Assembly: GCA_029593505.1 (NCBI GenBank)
Contig: JAKTNI010000004.1
Location: 1-53,533 of the forward strand
Source: Streptococcus suis
GTDB lineage: Bacteria > Bacillota > Bacilli > Lactobacillales > Streptococcaceae
Length of the DNA: 53,533 bases
Direction of reading: 5' to 3'
Shown here: positions 46,845 through 53,533 of the stretch, in pieces
Position numbering within the stretch: the first letter of the stretch is position 1
Layout: every line of letters starts with the position of its first letter
Notes under the pieces: model-generated
Seen by the model: the letters and a program-made list of their open reading frames with translations, nothing else
Database searches by the model: none
What the model was told of the DNA's origin: nothing
Position numbers and translations under genes: made by a program

Positions 46845-47048
46845 ATGGACGAAATAGCACTCACAACTGAACAGACACTACTGCTCATTGCTGTTCTTAT
46901 TCCAGTTCTAATCTATTCATGGCTTCATTTAGGCACTTATCAGCTCGATATTGAGCCTATAAGCAAGCCAGAGGGTAAACATACCCATAAGCTAACTAAT
47001 GCGAATTATGGAGCTTATATTCAAGCACAAGGCAGATACTACAACTAG
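46845..47048 (+). CDS. Small single-helix membrane protein
   Basis: A 67-residue protein with one hydrophobic segment (about 8-27, TEQTLLLIAVLIPVLIYSWL) and a polar C-terminus ending QAQGRYYN. It starts 2 bases after the previous stop. Function unknown. Confidence 0.65.
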   Translation: MDEIALTTEQTLLLIAVLIPVLIYSWLHLGTYQLDIEPISKPEGKHTHKLTNANYGAYIQAQGRYYN

Positions 47049-47059
47049 GAGGAAAAGAT

Positions 47060-47218
47060 ATGCTATTGACATTCCAAGAATGCGAACAAATCGCATTAGA
47101 AATTGAAGCCGTAACGACAAAAGAAGAATGGCAAGGAGTTTTAAACTCTGATATATCTTCTAGAAATTCGTGGATTAAGCACAAAATTATTGAAATAGGG
47201 GGTAAATTTCTAACATGA
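47060..47218 (+). CDS. Small acidic protein, 52 residues
   Basis: ATG 47060 follows a strong AGGAGG site. The product starts MLLTFQECEQIALEIEAV and ends KIIEIGGKFLT. Its stop overlaps a possible 20-residue frame (47215-47277) by 4 nt. No family is recognised. Confidence 0.6.
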   Translation: MLLTFQECEQIALEIEAVTTKEEWQGVLNSDISSRNSWIKHKIIEIGGKFLT

Positions 47219-47277
47219 ACATAATGGAACAAATAAACCTTACTAATTTCAAATTTTTAAGAAAAGGAGAAAAATAG

Positions 47278-47613
47278 ATGACTGAAACAGTATTACCAAA
47301 ACACTTATACAATCTCTTCAAGCTGATACCTCTAGGCATGGACTTGCCAATCACAGGGGCAGACCTAGAGAAAATGACAAAGACAGACATTAGAACAGTT
47401 AGAGAACATATCCGTCAGCTTATCGTTGATTATGGTATCCCTATTTGTGGCGGACGTGACAACAAGTCGGGAGGTTATTATCTCCCACAGAATGAAACCG
47501 AGCGCCTAGCTGGAGTATTGCCTTTGCAACGGCAGTATGATCAAGAACATAAGCGAATAAACGCTCTCTTGACCGCAGACTTGCAGGAATGGAGGAAGTA
47601 TCGTGATGTTTAG
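47278..47613 (+). CDS. Island DNA-binding (HTH) protein, 111 residues
   Basis: The N-terminal half has a helix-turn-helix-like pattern (LPITGADLEKMTKTDIRTVR, EHIRQLIVDYGIPICGG), and the C-terminal half is a charged helix. An AAAGGAG site precedes the ATG. It overlaps the next gene slightly. A regulatory role is inferred only from the fold pattern. Confidence 0.65.
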   Translation: MTETVLPKHLYNLFKLIPLGMDLPITGADLEKMTKTDIRTVREHIRQLIVDYGIPICGGRDNKSGGYYLPQNETERLAGVLPLQRQYDQEHKRINALLTADLQEWRKYRDV

Positions 47614-47884
47614 TTTAAGTAAAGAAAGTGAACACACTCTTACTCATGGTTTACTAAGAATGGTTGAGAGCTACCTACAAACTAGAGAGCAAGTCAAACC
47701 TCGAGTATTGGGACTTATTACCTCCGAAGAAATGAAAGACGAGCTAGGTATCGGATATGGCACTCTCAAAAAGTGGGAGGATAATGGTTTGAAACCTTAC
47801 CAACCACCTATTGAAGATACTAGGAAAGTCTTTTATAAAGTGAGTGACGTTTTGAAATTTTTGGGGGTGGAGAATGGCGGATAA
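47606..47884 (+). CDS. MerR/excisionase-like small DNA-binding protein
   Basis: A 92-residue protein. The segment ITSEEMKDELGIGYGTLKKW followed by EDNGLKPYQPP and VFYKVSDVLKFLGV is a winged-helix pattern seen in MerR-like and excisionase-like phage proteins. The start is ATG 47606 or the adjacent GTG 47603. It overlaps the replisome organizer gene by 11 nt. It could be the excisionase or a replication regulator. Confidence 0.65.
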   Translation: MFSLSKESEHTLTHGLLRMVESYLQTREQVKPRVLGLITSEEMKDELGIGYGTLKKWEDNGLKPYQPPIEDTRKVFYKVSDVLKFLGVENGG

Positions 47885-48752
47885 TAAAAAATATTATTAT
47901 TTAAAGCTAAAAGATAACTTCTTTGAAAGTGACGAGGCAGTTATTCTTGAGAGTATGCCAGAGGGTTATATTTACAGTAATATCTTACTAAAGTTGTATC
48001 TACGTAGTTTGAAAAATAATGGCGTATTGATGTTTAATGACTTAATTCCCTACAATTCCCAAATGCTAGCTACCATCACACGGCACCATGTAGGAGTTAT
48101 CGAAAAAGCAATACAGATTTTTCAACAGCTACGTTTGATTGAGATTTTAGATAATGGGGCGATCTATATGACTAATATCCAAAATTTTGTAGGGAAAAGT
48201 AGTACAGATGCCGACAGAAAGCGAGCAGAATACAACAAAATCAAACAGGTTGGAGAAATCTCCACCAGAGAGGCGGACAAAACTCCACCAGAGATAGAGA
48301 TAGAGGAAGATATAAATAAAGATATAAAGTTAAATATAAATAAAGATATATATTCCGAATTGGACAATTCGGCAGAACAAAGTTCTGAATATGTTTTCCC
48401 AAATTGGCTCAACCAAATATCTATCGAAGAATTAAGAAAGACCAATCCCCAAAACTACTCTATCTACATCCCTATTCAGTACCTCAATCAAGAAACAGGA
48501 CACACTTATAAATTTATAGCTACTCATACTAAATTCATTCAAGCTAGGTACAGAGACGGTTACACTCTTGAGGACTTCAAGAAAGTTATAGATACCAAAG
48601 TGAAACAATGGAAAAACAATACAGAAATGGCTAAATACTTACGTCCAAAAACCTTGTTTTCTCCTAGTAACTTTGATAGCTATTTGAATGAAGTACCTCA
48701 GGGAAACCAACAAGCTGATTTTGAGGACAATTCCCCACCACTACCATTTTAG
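47874..48752 (+). CDS. Phage replisome organizer
   Basis: A 292-residue protein whose first 120 residues match the phage replisome-organizer N-terminal domain (YYYLKLKDNFFESDEAVILE, MPEGYIYSNILLKLYLRSLK). A low-complexity IEIEEDINKDIKLNINKDI linker at about 138-160 and a DnaD-like C-terminal part follow. It should bind the island origin and recruit the loader encoded next. Its own binding sites are often repeats; the 27-bp iterons are a candidate. Confidence 0.85.
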   Translation: MADNKKYYYLKLKDNFFESDEAVILESMPEGYIYSNILLKLYLRSLKNNGVLMFNDLIPYNSQMLATITRHHVGVIEKAIQIFQQLRLIEILDNGAIYMTNIQNFVGKSSTDADRKRAEYNKIKQVGEISTREADKTPPEIEIEEDINKDIKLNINKDIYSELDNSAEQSSEYVFPNWLNQISIEELRKTNPQNYSIYIPIQYLNQETGHTYKFIATHTKFIQARYRDGYTLEDFKKVIDTKVKQWKNNTEMAKYLRPKTLFSPSNFDSYLNEVPQGNQQADFEDNSPPLPF

Positions 48753-48761
48753 GAGGTACAG

Positions 48762-49601
48762 ATGGACTTATTAGACAAACGAAACATTCTTGAAGAAACT
48801 TGCCCCAAACATGGCACAAAACTTTGGGAAATGAAGTACCCCAATAGAGATACGGGAACAGTTGAAACAAGTATTTTCTGTCCAACCTGTACCGCAGACG
48901 ATATAGCATTGACAGAAAAAGAACTATTGCAGGAAGCCACAAACAGACAATCGTATATCAGTACCTATGATGTCTTGCTGAGGGAGAGTATCGTACCAAA
49001 TGAATTGAGAGGGGCGACCTTTGACAATTTCAAGGCAGAATCTACTGAAGAAAGACAGATGTTAGCTTTTGTCAAGCAGCAAGCAGAAAAATACCTCGCA
49101 GGTATGACTGGAAATACCTTAATAACAGGTCAGACAGGAATAGGAAAGAGCCATCTTTGTTTTGCATTGGCTAAACACCTCAATGAAGCTTTTAAGGAGC
49201 AGGGAAACCCTAAAAGTATTTTGTTTGTGAGCTTGACCGAGATTATCAAACAGATTAAGCAAGGTTGGAATTTTGGCAAGAATGCGGTGCTGACAGAGTT
49301 TGAAGCGGTCAAGCTATTGTCTGGTGTTGACTATCTAATCTTAGATGATCTTGGGGCAAAAAATGCGACAATTAACCCCAAGAGTGATTGGGAACAGGAC
49401 TTTTTGTTCGATATTCTAAACAATCGAGAAACAACGATTTTCAACACAAACCTAAGTAGTGCGGAACTAAAGACGGTTTACAACGCACGAAATGCCAGCC
49501 GTATCTTGAAAGGATTGGACGGAAATTCATTCAAAGCCTTTAGCATTACAGACAAACGTTATATCATCAATAAATTAAAACAAGGAGAACAAACCAAATG
49601 A
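48762..49601 (+). CDS. DnaC-like replicative helicase loader
   Basis: A 279-residue AAA+ ATPase. The N-terminal part has Cys pairs (CPKHG, CPTC), followed by Walker A ITGQTGIGKSHLCFAL (about residues 122-137) and Walker B YLILDDLGAKN (about 192-202). An AGGAGG site precedes the ATG. Together with the organizer it gives the element autonomous initiation using host DnaB-type helicase and polymerase. Confidence 0.9.
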   Translation: MDLLDKRNILEETCPKHGTKLWEMKYPNRDTGTVETSIFCPTCTADDIALTEKELLQEATNRQSYISTYDVLLRESIVPNELRGATFDNFKAESTEERQMLAFVKQQAEKYLAGMTGNTLITGQTGIGKSHLCFALAKHLNEAFKEQGNPKSILFVSLTEIIKQIKQGWNFGKNAVLTEFEAVKLLSGVDYLILDDLGAKNATINPKSDWEQDFLFDILNNRETTIFNTNLSSAELKTVYNARNASRILKGLDGNSFKAFSITDKRYIINKLKQGEQTK

Positions 49602-50053
49602 CCGAACAAGAATTTTTTGAACAAGCAGAAAAAGATATAGAAGAACTCAATCAAAAGCGAGCTGACTTTATGGCTATGGACTTTGAGGAACTCAACGAGG
49701 CAGACCATGAAAACTTTATAAACCTTGGTTGTCGCATCATGCAGGAAGATTTGACCTTGAATGTGTACGAACTGTACAAACACCCAGAAACTAGGGCGAA
49801 ATTCTTTGAGACCATCGCCAAAACTGCCTACCATGTCAATCGTATGTTTCAAACAGAAGACCGTATGAAAGCTATGACTGATAGTTTGGAACAACACTTC
49901 CAGAACATGATTAAAAAAATGGCGCTATATACAGATAGCGACAAGTTAGCGGAGTTGTTGATAGAGATTAAGAAAGACAATCCTAACATGACCGCAGAAC
50001 AAGAAAGTCAATTTATAAGTGATATAGCAGTTAGTGGGTTATTGCTAAAGTAA
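49598..50053 (+). CDS. Island protein of unknown function, 151 residues
   Basis: A helical acidic protein (MTEQEFFEQAEKDIEELNQK) that starts inside the loader stop (ATGA overlap), so it is translationally coupled. No motif is recognised. Confidence 0.7.
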   Translation: MTEQEFFEQAEKDIEELNQKRADFMAMDFEELNEADHENFINLGCRIMQEDLTLNVYELYKHPETRAKFFETIAKTAYHVNRMFQTEDRMKAMTDSLEQHFQNMIKKMALYTDSDKLAELLIEIKKDNPNMTAEQESQFISDIAVSGLLLK

Positions 50054-50234
50054 ATGATATTAGGACATGGAACGAAAAAGATACCATTCATCAATCCGAA
50101 CTATCCACAATGAGATAGTTTCTAGTAATGTCAGATAGAATAGCGTGAAACCTTGATATATCTGACTTTAGGAGGTGATGCAAAACTAGATACAATGTAA
50201 GATATGACTAATTCAAAAGGAAGGAGGTAACAAT
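50054..50234 (+). promoter_or_regulatory. Gap with repeat R1 and likely promoter of the capsid operon
   Basis: No gene is seen. It contains ACAATGTAAGATATGACTAA at 50193-50212, repeated at 52093 and 52432. A good AAGGAGG site (50221-50226) serves the next gene. Confidence 0.5.
50193..50216 (+). repeat. AATGTAAGATATG repeat R1
   Basis: This is the first of three copies (others at about 52092-52110 and 52431-52455). R1 and R3 share about 24 positions including ACTAGA upstream and GACTAATTCA downstream; R2 shares the core AATGTAAGATATG. Confidence 0.75.
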
Positions 50235-50396
50235 ATGATCAGACAAAATGAATCTGAATACTTGGTTAGCGATCGATTTCTTATGAGTCGTGAAAACAGA
50301 ATGAGGCTCATTGCTGAATGTAAAAAAGTTCCTGACTCTCTCAAGCAAAGAAAAAAGGAAATTTTGGAAAAATATGGTCTACACAATAATAAATAA
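50235..50396 (+). CDS. Small basic protein, 53 residues
   Basis: ATG 50235 has a strong AAGGAGGT site. The product, MIRQNESEYLVSDRFLMSRE at its start and LKQRKKEILEKYGLHNNK at its end, is short and charged. No family is recognised. Confidence 0.6.
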   Translation: MIRQNESEYLVSDRFLMSRENRMRLIAECKKVPDSLKQRKKEILEKYGLHNNK

Positions 50397-50502
50397 GACA
50401 CTAGAAAAGATGATTCAAAAAGCTCAGCAGGACTTGAAAGATAAAAAGACTGCCCCGAACTTTAGAAAAAAATACAAACAACATTCAAATATAAAACAAT
50501 GA
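50374..50502 (+). CDS. Small basic protein, 42 residues, overlapping the previous gene
   Basis: ATG 50374 opens a frame (MVYTIINKTLEKMIQKAQQD) that ends at 50502, 14 bases before the capsid gene. The ribosome site (TTTGGAAA) is weak. The overlap with the previous gene suggests coupling, but it could be non-coding. Confidence 0.4.
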   Translation: MVYTIINKTLEKMIQKAQQDLKDKKTAPNFRKKYKQHSNIKQ

Positions 50503-50515
50503 AGGAGAAACTAAA

Positions 50516-51373
50516 ATGACATTAACACTTACACGACAAAAGAATAATTTTGAAAGATATATCCGTAGTCAAGGGCATATTACAACAGGAATGAACTTGC
50601 TTGGTAACCAGATTATTCTTGAACAATCGCTTATTGATAGTTATGTGGATCATGATAAGCCTAAAGAGTTGGTGGATTTAGTAACCACGATTGAAACATT
50701 AACGAAAGGTGGGAAGTATGAAGTAAACAGCTTTGAGACGGATATACTAGAAGAGATCAGTCAAGAATATGCTGGAATTTCAAACATAGATAAGGAAACC
50801 ATTCAAGTTGACTATATGGTAAAAAGATATAGCGGAATGATTGATTTTTCACAAGAACAGTTAGACGATGGTCAGTATAATCTAAGTGATTTTCTAGGTA
50901 AACAAATTGTCAAGCTTGAGCGGAATACACGAAATAGAGCAATCGGAAAAGTTCTTCAGATGGGTAAACATCAGACAGCTTCAACTATTGATGAATTGAA
51001 ATCAGTTGTTTCTCTAATTAATCCTGAACATACTGTTTCGATGGTACTTAGTCAGTCATTATTTAATGTATTGGAAAAACTCAAGGACAATTCAGGAAAC
51101 TATTTACTAAAAATAGATAAGGCAACAGGAACAACAGATACATTTTATGTCAATCATGTTCTCATAGTTGATGATATGACGTTAGGTGGAAAAGGTGATA
51201 AGTTAGCATTTATTGGAAATTTAGAGAAATTTGTCACATTGTTTGACCGTAAGAAGTCAACTATTAGTTGGTATTCTAGTCAAAATTTCTTTGGTAAACG
51301 ACTGATTTTAAATACTCGCTTTGATGTACAAAAGGTTGATGCAGATTGTGGCTATTTAGTTACTTGGAATTAA
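50516..51373 (+). CDS. HK97-type phage major capsid protein homolog
   Basis: A 285-residue protein with the C-terminal pattern of HK97-fold capsids: LVTTIETLTKGGKYEV, YMVKRYSGMIDFSQEQLDD, AFIGNLEKFVTLFDRKKSTI and LNTRFDVQKVDADCGYLVTW. At this length it lacks the usual N-terminal scaffold-like delta domain of about 100 residues. No prohead protease, portal or connector gene is present. In satellites such a protein may redirect or substitute helper capsid assembly. Confidence 0.85.
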   Translation: MTLTLTRQKNNFERYIRSQGHITTGMNLLGNQIILEQSLIDSYVDHDKPKELVDLVTTIETLTKGGKYEVNSFETDILEEISQEYAGISNIDKETIQVDYMVKRYSGMIDFSQEQLDDGQYNLSDFLGKQIVKLERNTRNRAIGKVLQMGKHQTASTIDELKSVVSLINPEHTVSMVLSQSLFNVLEKLKDNSGNYLLKIDKATGTTDTFYVNHVLIVDDMTLGGKGDKLAFIGNLEKFVTLFDRKKSTISWYSSQNFFGKRLILNTRFDVQKVDADCGYLVTWN

Positions 51374-51387
51374 GAAAAGGGTGAACA

Positions 51388-51960
51388 ATGACAGTAGATT
51401 TATCAAAATACCAACTTGAGGAACTCGAGCCAAAATTTGAAGATATTAAGCGAAAAAAAGCCACATTTAAAAAGTTTGAACAATCTATCTTAGAGAAAAA
51501 GGCTAGTTTAAAACGATCAATGGAAATTACTTTGGATAACCTGGAAGATGTGATGGAACAATCAAAACACTATCCTTTCGATAAGATAGAGGTTTTAAAC
51601 GAGCAACTATCTAAGGTATCAACAGAGTTTTACGATGAACTTCGTAACCTACAAACTCAAGTACCACTATACATTCATTATGAAACACGTAGACGAATTA
51701 GAAAGAATGGTATTGAGAAAAAATATCGTAAACTGATCCAAAGGATTGTTTCAAACTTTGAAGAACTTAAAAAGATTCAAGAACAAGTTCAAGAAACTAA
51801 TGATAAGGTAGCCGAGGAACTCTCTCAATGTTACGATTTATCAGGGTGTAACACAGAAACGGAGCTTTATAGAATTACACCGCTTTTCAGAACTTATGAT
51901 GGCACAATAAACTTATCAATGGAACTAAAAGAGGCTAGAGAATTTCTCAGCAAAAAGTAG
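51388..51960 (+). CDS. Coiled-coil protein next to the capsid gene
   Basis: A 190-residue, highly charged and almost wholly helical protein (EPKFEDIKRKKATFKKFEQS, KLIQRIVSNFEELKKIQEQV). It is co-directional and 14 bp after the capsid gene. A scaffold or capsid-size role is a reasonable guess from position; there is no motif proof. Confidence 0.65.
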   Translation: MTVDLSKYQLEELEPKFEDIKRKKATFKKFEQSILEKKASLKRSMEITLDNLEDVMEQSKHYPFDKIEVLNEQLSKVSTEFYDELRNLQTQVPLYIHYETRRRIRKNGIEKKYRKLIQRIVSNFEELKKIQEQVQETNDKVAEELSQCYDLSGCNTETELYRITPLFRTYDGTINLSMELKEAREFLSKK

Positions 51961-52298
51961 AATTTGAATAGTGTTAGATAACACTATTCTTTCCTATTTT
52001 TCCAACTTCACATAGTGAGCCAACTATAAACTCACAAAAGCATATTACTGAAAATCTATATATATCAATTGTTTTCAAAGTGTGCTGAGTTTAACACAAT
52101 GTAAGATATGTGAAACTGGAGGCTCATTGTTATTTCTCTCTATTTTAGTTTGTCATATTGAAATCTTGTCAAACTAAAAATATATAAGTTACGTGAAGCC
52201 AGTACAATCAATGTTTTAACGGAATTGATGAGCTTTACAGAATTTACAGTATGACAAACTCAAATACATAGAAATTAAATTTAGGAGATGATACAAAG

Positions 52299-52395
52299 AT
52301 GGCAAATTTTGATATTAAAAAAAGAATATTATGTGTTAATTAGACATAACGAAGACAATGCTAGTAAGTATTTAAGAAAAGGATGGAATGATTGA
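52299..52395 (+). pseudogene. Tiny ORF interrupted at a run of seven A
   Basis: ATG 52299 follows TTAGGAGA and reads MANFDIKK, then stops after 14 codons. Skipping one base in the A7 run (52317-52323) would continue as EYYVLIRHNEDNASKYLRKG and stop at 52393-52395. It may be a slippage site, a pseudogene or an assembly error. Confidence 0.35.
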
Positions 52396-52582
52396 TACTA
52401 TTGAGTTTAGAGAGTGAAATATAACTAGACAGAATGTAAGATATGACTAATTCAGCATTGTCATTTTACATAATGTCAAAGTAGGAGTATATAGCATATT
52501 ATCATAAGCCAGTCAGACAGAACGAATGATAAATCAATTGGACGAGGTTTGTATTGGCAAAAAAAGAATTTCAATTTTTTTA

Positions 52583-52678
52583 TGGCTCCCCCCACTTTTT
52601 AAAATATTTTTGATTGTCTTGGGAACCGGGGAAGGGAACTTTTTCCAAGTCGGAGGCACTCAGAGAAAAAGGGGGTAA
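52583..52678 (+). other. G/C-rich structured patch, possible packaging site or RNA element
   Basis: In an otherwise AT-rich gap, C6 at about 52585 can pair with AAAAAGGGGG at about 52667-52676, and CTTGG/CCAAG arms (about 52618-52622 with 52645-52649) enclose a purine-rich GGGG/GGG loop. Helper-phage-like cos sites and structured leaders both look like this; neither is proven. Confidence 0.35.
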
Positions 52679-52828
52679 AAACTATGAGAATATATAAAAA
52701 ACATTGACTTTTTCAATTAAGAACTTAGCAATGTAAGGAACTAGGTGCTCTGTAAACAAAAAAAAGCCAACGCATCAGCGCTGACTGTGAGATGTTCCAA
52801 GTATTATTATATCACAGAAAGGCAGAGC

Positions 52829-53176
52829 ATGGAAGAACAAGCCAAACGTGTAGACCATTTCCTAAAGAACTACAATAGACTGAAAAAGCTATCAGAAAGC
52901 CCACATCGTGACGTGTGGAGCGTTGAAGCTGGCAGGGTGGTAAAAGATATTGACTTGACCATAAATGGCTTAGAAGAACGTTCTAGGCGTGTTTTAGCTA
53001 ATCGTTTTATCGTAAAATCCAAAAAGAGATTATCTCGTTCTGAAATGTGTAGAGAGTTAGAGTTGACGATACCTGAGTTTGACTGCTTACTTGAACAGTC
53101 ACTATTGGACTTTGCAGGATCATACAGAGGCGGAGTGATAGAGAAAAGTTTTAAGATTAAGGATATTGTAAAATAA
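52829..53176 (+). CDS. ArpU-family transcriptional regulator
   Basis: A 115-residue protein. RVDHFLKNYNRLKKLSESPH, LEERSRRVLANRFI and RSEMCRELELTIPEFDCLLE resemble ArpU phage late regulators with a sigma-factor-like helix-turn-helix. ATG 52829 follows GAAAGG; an in-frame codon at 52745 lacks a site. It may act on the AATGTAAGATATG repeats or on helper late promoters, which is inference. Confidence 0.78.
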   Translation: MEEQAKRVDHFLKNYNRLKKLSESPHRDVWSVEAGRVVKDIDLTINGLEERSRRVLANRFIVKSKKRLSRSEMCRELELTIPEFDCLLEQSLLDFAGSYRGGVIEKSFKIKDIVK

Positions 53177-53177
53177 A

Positions 53178-53326
53178 TTTGAAAATAAGACCTTATCCTT
53201 GACTTGTTGAGTAGATACTGTTAGAGTAAGGATTGTAAATAAGTTTTTAGAGTTTAAGTATCAGTTTCATCTTTTGTTTTTCCTCTTAGATAGTTTTTTA
53301 CAAATAAATAAAAAGAGGTAACTCAA
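53178..53326 (+). promoter_or_regulatory. Cold-shock-type leader of csp copy 2
   Basis: This copy of the leader at 25374-25515 has about ten differences over 145 bp. The CCTCTT/AAGAGG pairing over the ribosome-binding site is preserved. Homology begins within a few bases of the ArpU stop. Confidence 0.55.
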
Positions 53327-53530
53327 ATGACACAAGGTACAGTAAAATGGTTTAACGCAGAAAAAGGCTTCGGTTTTATTTCACAAGAAAATGGAGCAGA
53401 CGTGTTTGCACATTTCTCTGAAATTCAATCAGACGGTTTTAGATCTTTAGACGAAGGTCAAAAAGTAACGTTTGATGTTGAAAGTGGTCAACGTGGACTA
53501 CAAGCAACAAATATAACTAAAATTGCTTAA
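53327..53530 (+). CDS. Cold-shock protein, copy 2
   Basis: 67 residues, identical to the protein encoded at 25516 except Ala for Ser in the loop after RNP1 (NGADV instead of NGSDV). Nucleotide differences are few and mostly silent. Sequence similarity to copy 1 ends at the stop codon; only 3 further bases are visible, so what lies beyond cannot be judged. Confidence 0.95.
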   Translation: MTQGTVKWFNAEKGFGFISQENGADVFAHFSEIQSDGFRSLDEGQKVTFDVESGQRGLQATNITKIA

Positions 53531-53533
53531 ATA

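Larger units (their letters stand above)
51961..52828 (+). other. 870-bp gap with repeats, inverted repeats and a GC-rich patch
   Basis: No intact gene is recognised. It contains repeat copies R2 (about 52092) and R3 (about 52431), the inverted repeat TTTTAGTTTG/CAAACTAAAA (52143-52152 with 52170-52179), and a further GTTTGTCATA/TATGACAAAC pair (52148-52157 with 52247-52256). A broken mini-ORF lies at 52299-52395 and a G/C-rich patch at 52583-52678. Confidence 0.5.
41403..53176 (+). mobile_element. Phage-inducible chromosomal island (PICI)-like element, right end not seen
   Basis: The block starts with an integrase facing outward. It continues with a divergent CI/Cro-type switch, an antirepressor-like Rha protein, a replisome organizer plus DnaC-like loader, a single HK97-type capsid gene and an ArpU-type regulator. 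Terminase, portal, tail, lysis and relaxase genes are absent, which argues against a complete prophage or ICE. Extent to 53176 is a minimum; whether the second cold-shock gene belongs to the element is open. Confidence 0.75.

Noticed and set aside
47215..47277. 20-codon frame MNIMEQINLTNFKFLRKGEK
   Set aside because: It overlaps the preceding stop as coupled genes do, but it is too short and its end merely contains the next gene's ribosome site; kept only as a remark.
41403..53176. Integrative conjugative or mobilizable element
   Set aside because: No relaxase, coupling protein or type IV secretion gene is present; the gene set is phage-derived.
41459..53185. ATATTGT-AATAA-ATTTG similarity between 41459 and about 53163 as attL/attR
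   Set aside because: The two sites need gaps to align and are pure AT-rich sequence; the match is no better than expected by chance in this composition.

Overview
The window looks like chromosome of Streptococcus suis or a very close relative. The AT-rich low-GC coding, the gene order tyrS / pbp1b / rpoB / rpoC / DUF1033 / comGA-comGB, a MarR regulator in front of a PatAB-type ABC pump (the SatRAB arrangement) and a dapH-dapE-like lysine pair all fit. The species call rests on gene content and order, not on a database search.

Layout. 1-370: a strong terminator and probable gene debris. 473-3554: dapH, an M20 deacetylase, 5-formyl-THF cyclo-ligase and a rhomboid protease, one operon. 3601-5545 (minus): gpsA-galU. 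5768-9701: satR-satA-satB, with a palindromic operator over its -10 box. 9816-10989: an S41 peptidase pseudogene. 11039-16065: an accessory cassette holding an Rgg regulator, divergent from a minus-strand operon (37-residue candidate pheromone, a secreted-protein-like ORF with no good start, adaptor lipoprotein, ABC ATPase, FtsX-like permease, small lipoprotein). A truncated and an intact copy of a 125-residue gene flank it. 16546-18528: a RhuM-family gene and a histidine phosphatase, both frameshifted, with dut between them. 18541-25719: radA (apparent ATC start), carbonic anhydrase, an AIM24-like protein, a LytTR regulator with a LiaF-like membrane protein, a fused ABC exporter and a cold-shock protein. 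25950-41402: HIT protein, tyrS, pbp1b, a terminated short transcript ahead of rpoB, rpoBC, DUF1033, an S66 carboxypeptidase, and comGA-comGB.

Directly after comGB, where comGC is expected, lies a phage-satellite-like element from about 41.4 kb to beyond 53.1 kb. It has a tyrosine integrase, a TIGR02328 protein, an array of 10-bp-spaced word doublets ending in four 27-bp tandem iterons, a CI/Cro-type switch with palindromic operators, a Rha protein, small DNA-binding proteins, a replisome organizer with a DnaC-type loader, a lone HK97-type capsid protein, a coiled-coil protein and an ArpU regulator. There is no relaxase, terminase, portal or tail gene, so a phage-inducible chromosomal island (PICI) fits better than an ICE or a full prophage. 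A second, nearly identical cold-shock gene with its leader closes the window; the right attachment site and comGC are not seen.

The most promising undescribed pieces are (i) the Rgg / WGDW-peptide / ABC cassette, which looks like a cell-cell signalling unit driving a secretion or immunity operon, and (ii) the iteron and 10-bp doublet array in the island, which looks like an unrecognised replication origin or regulator-binding array.
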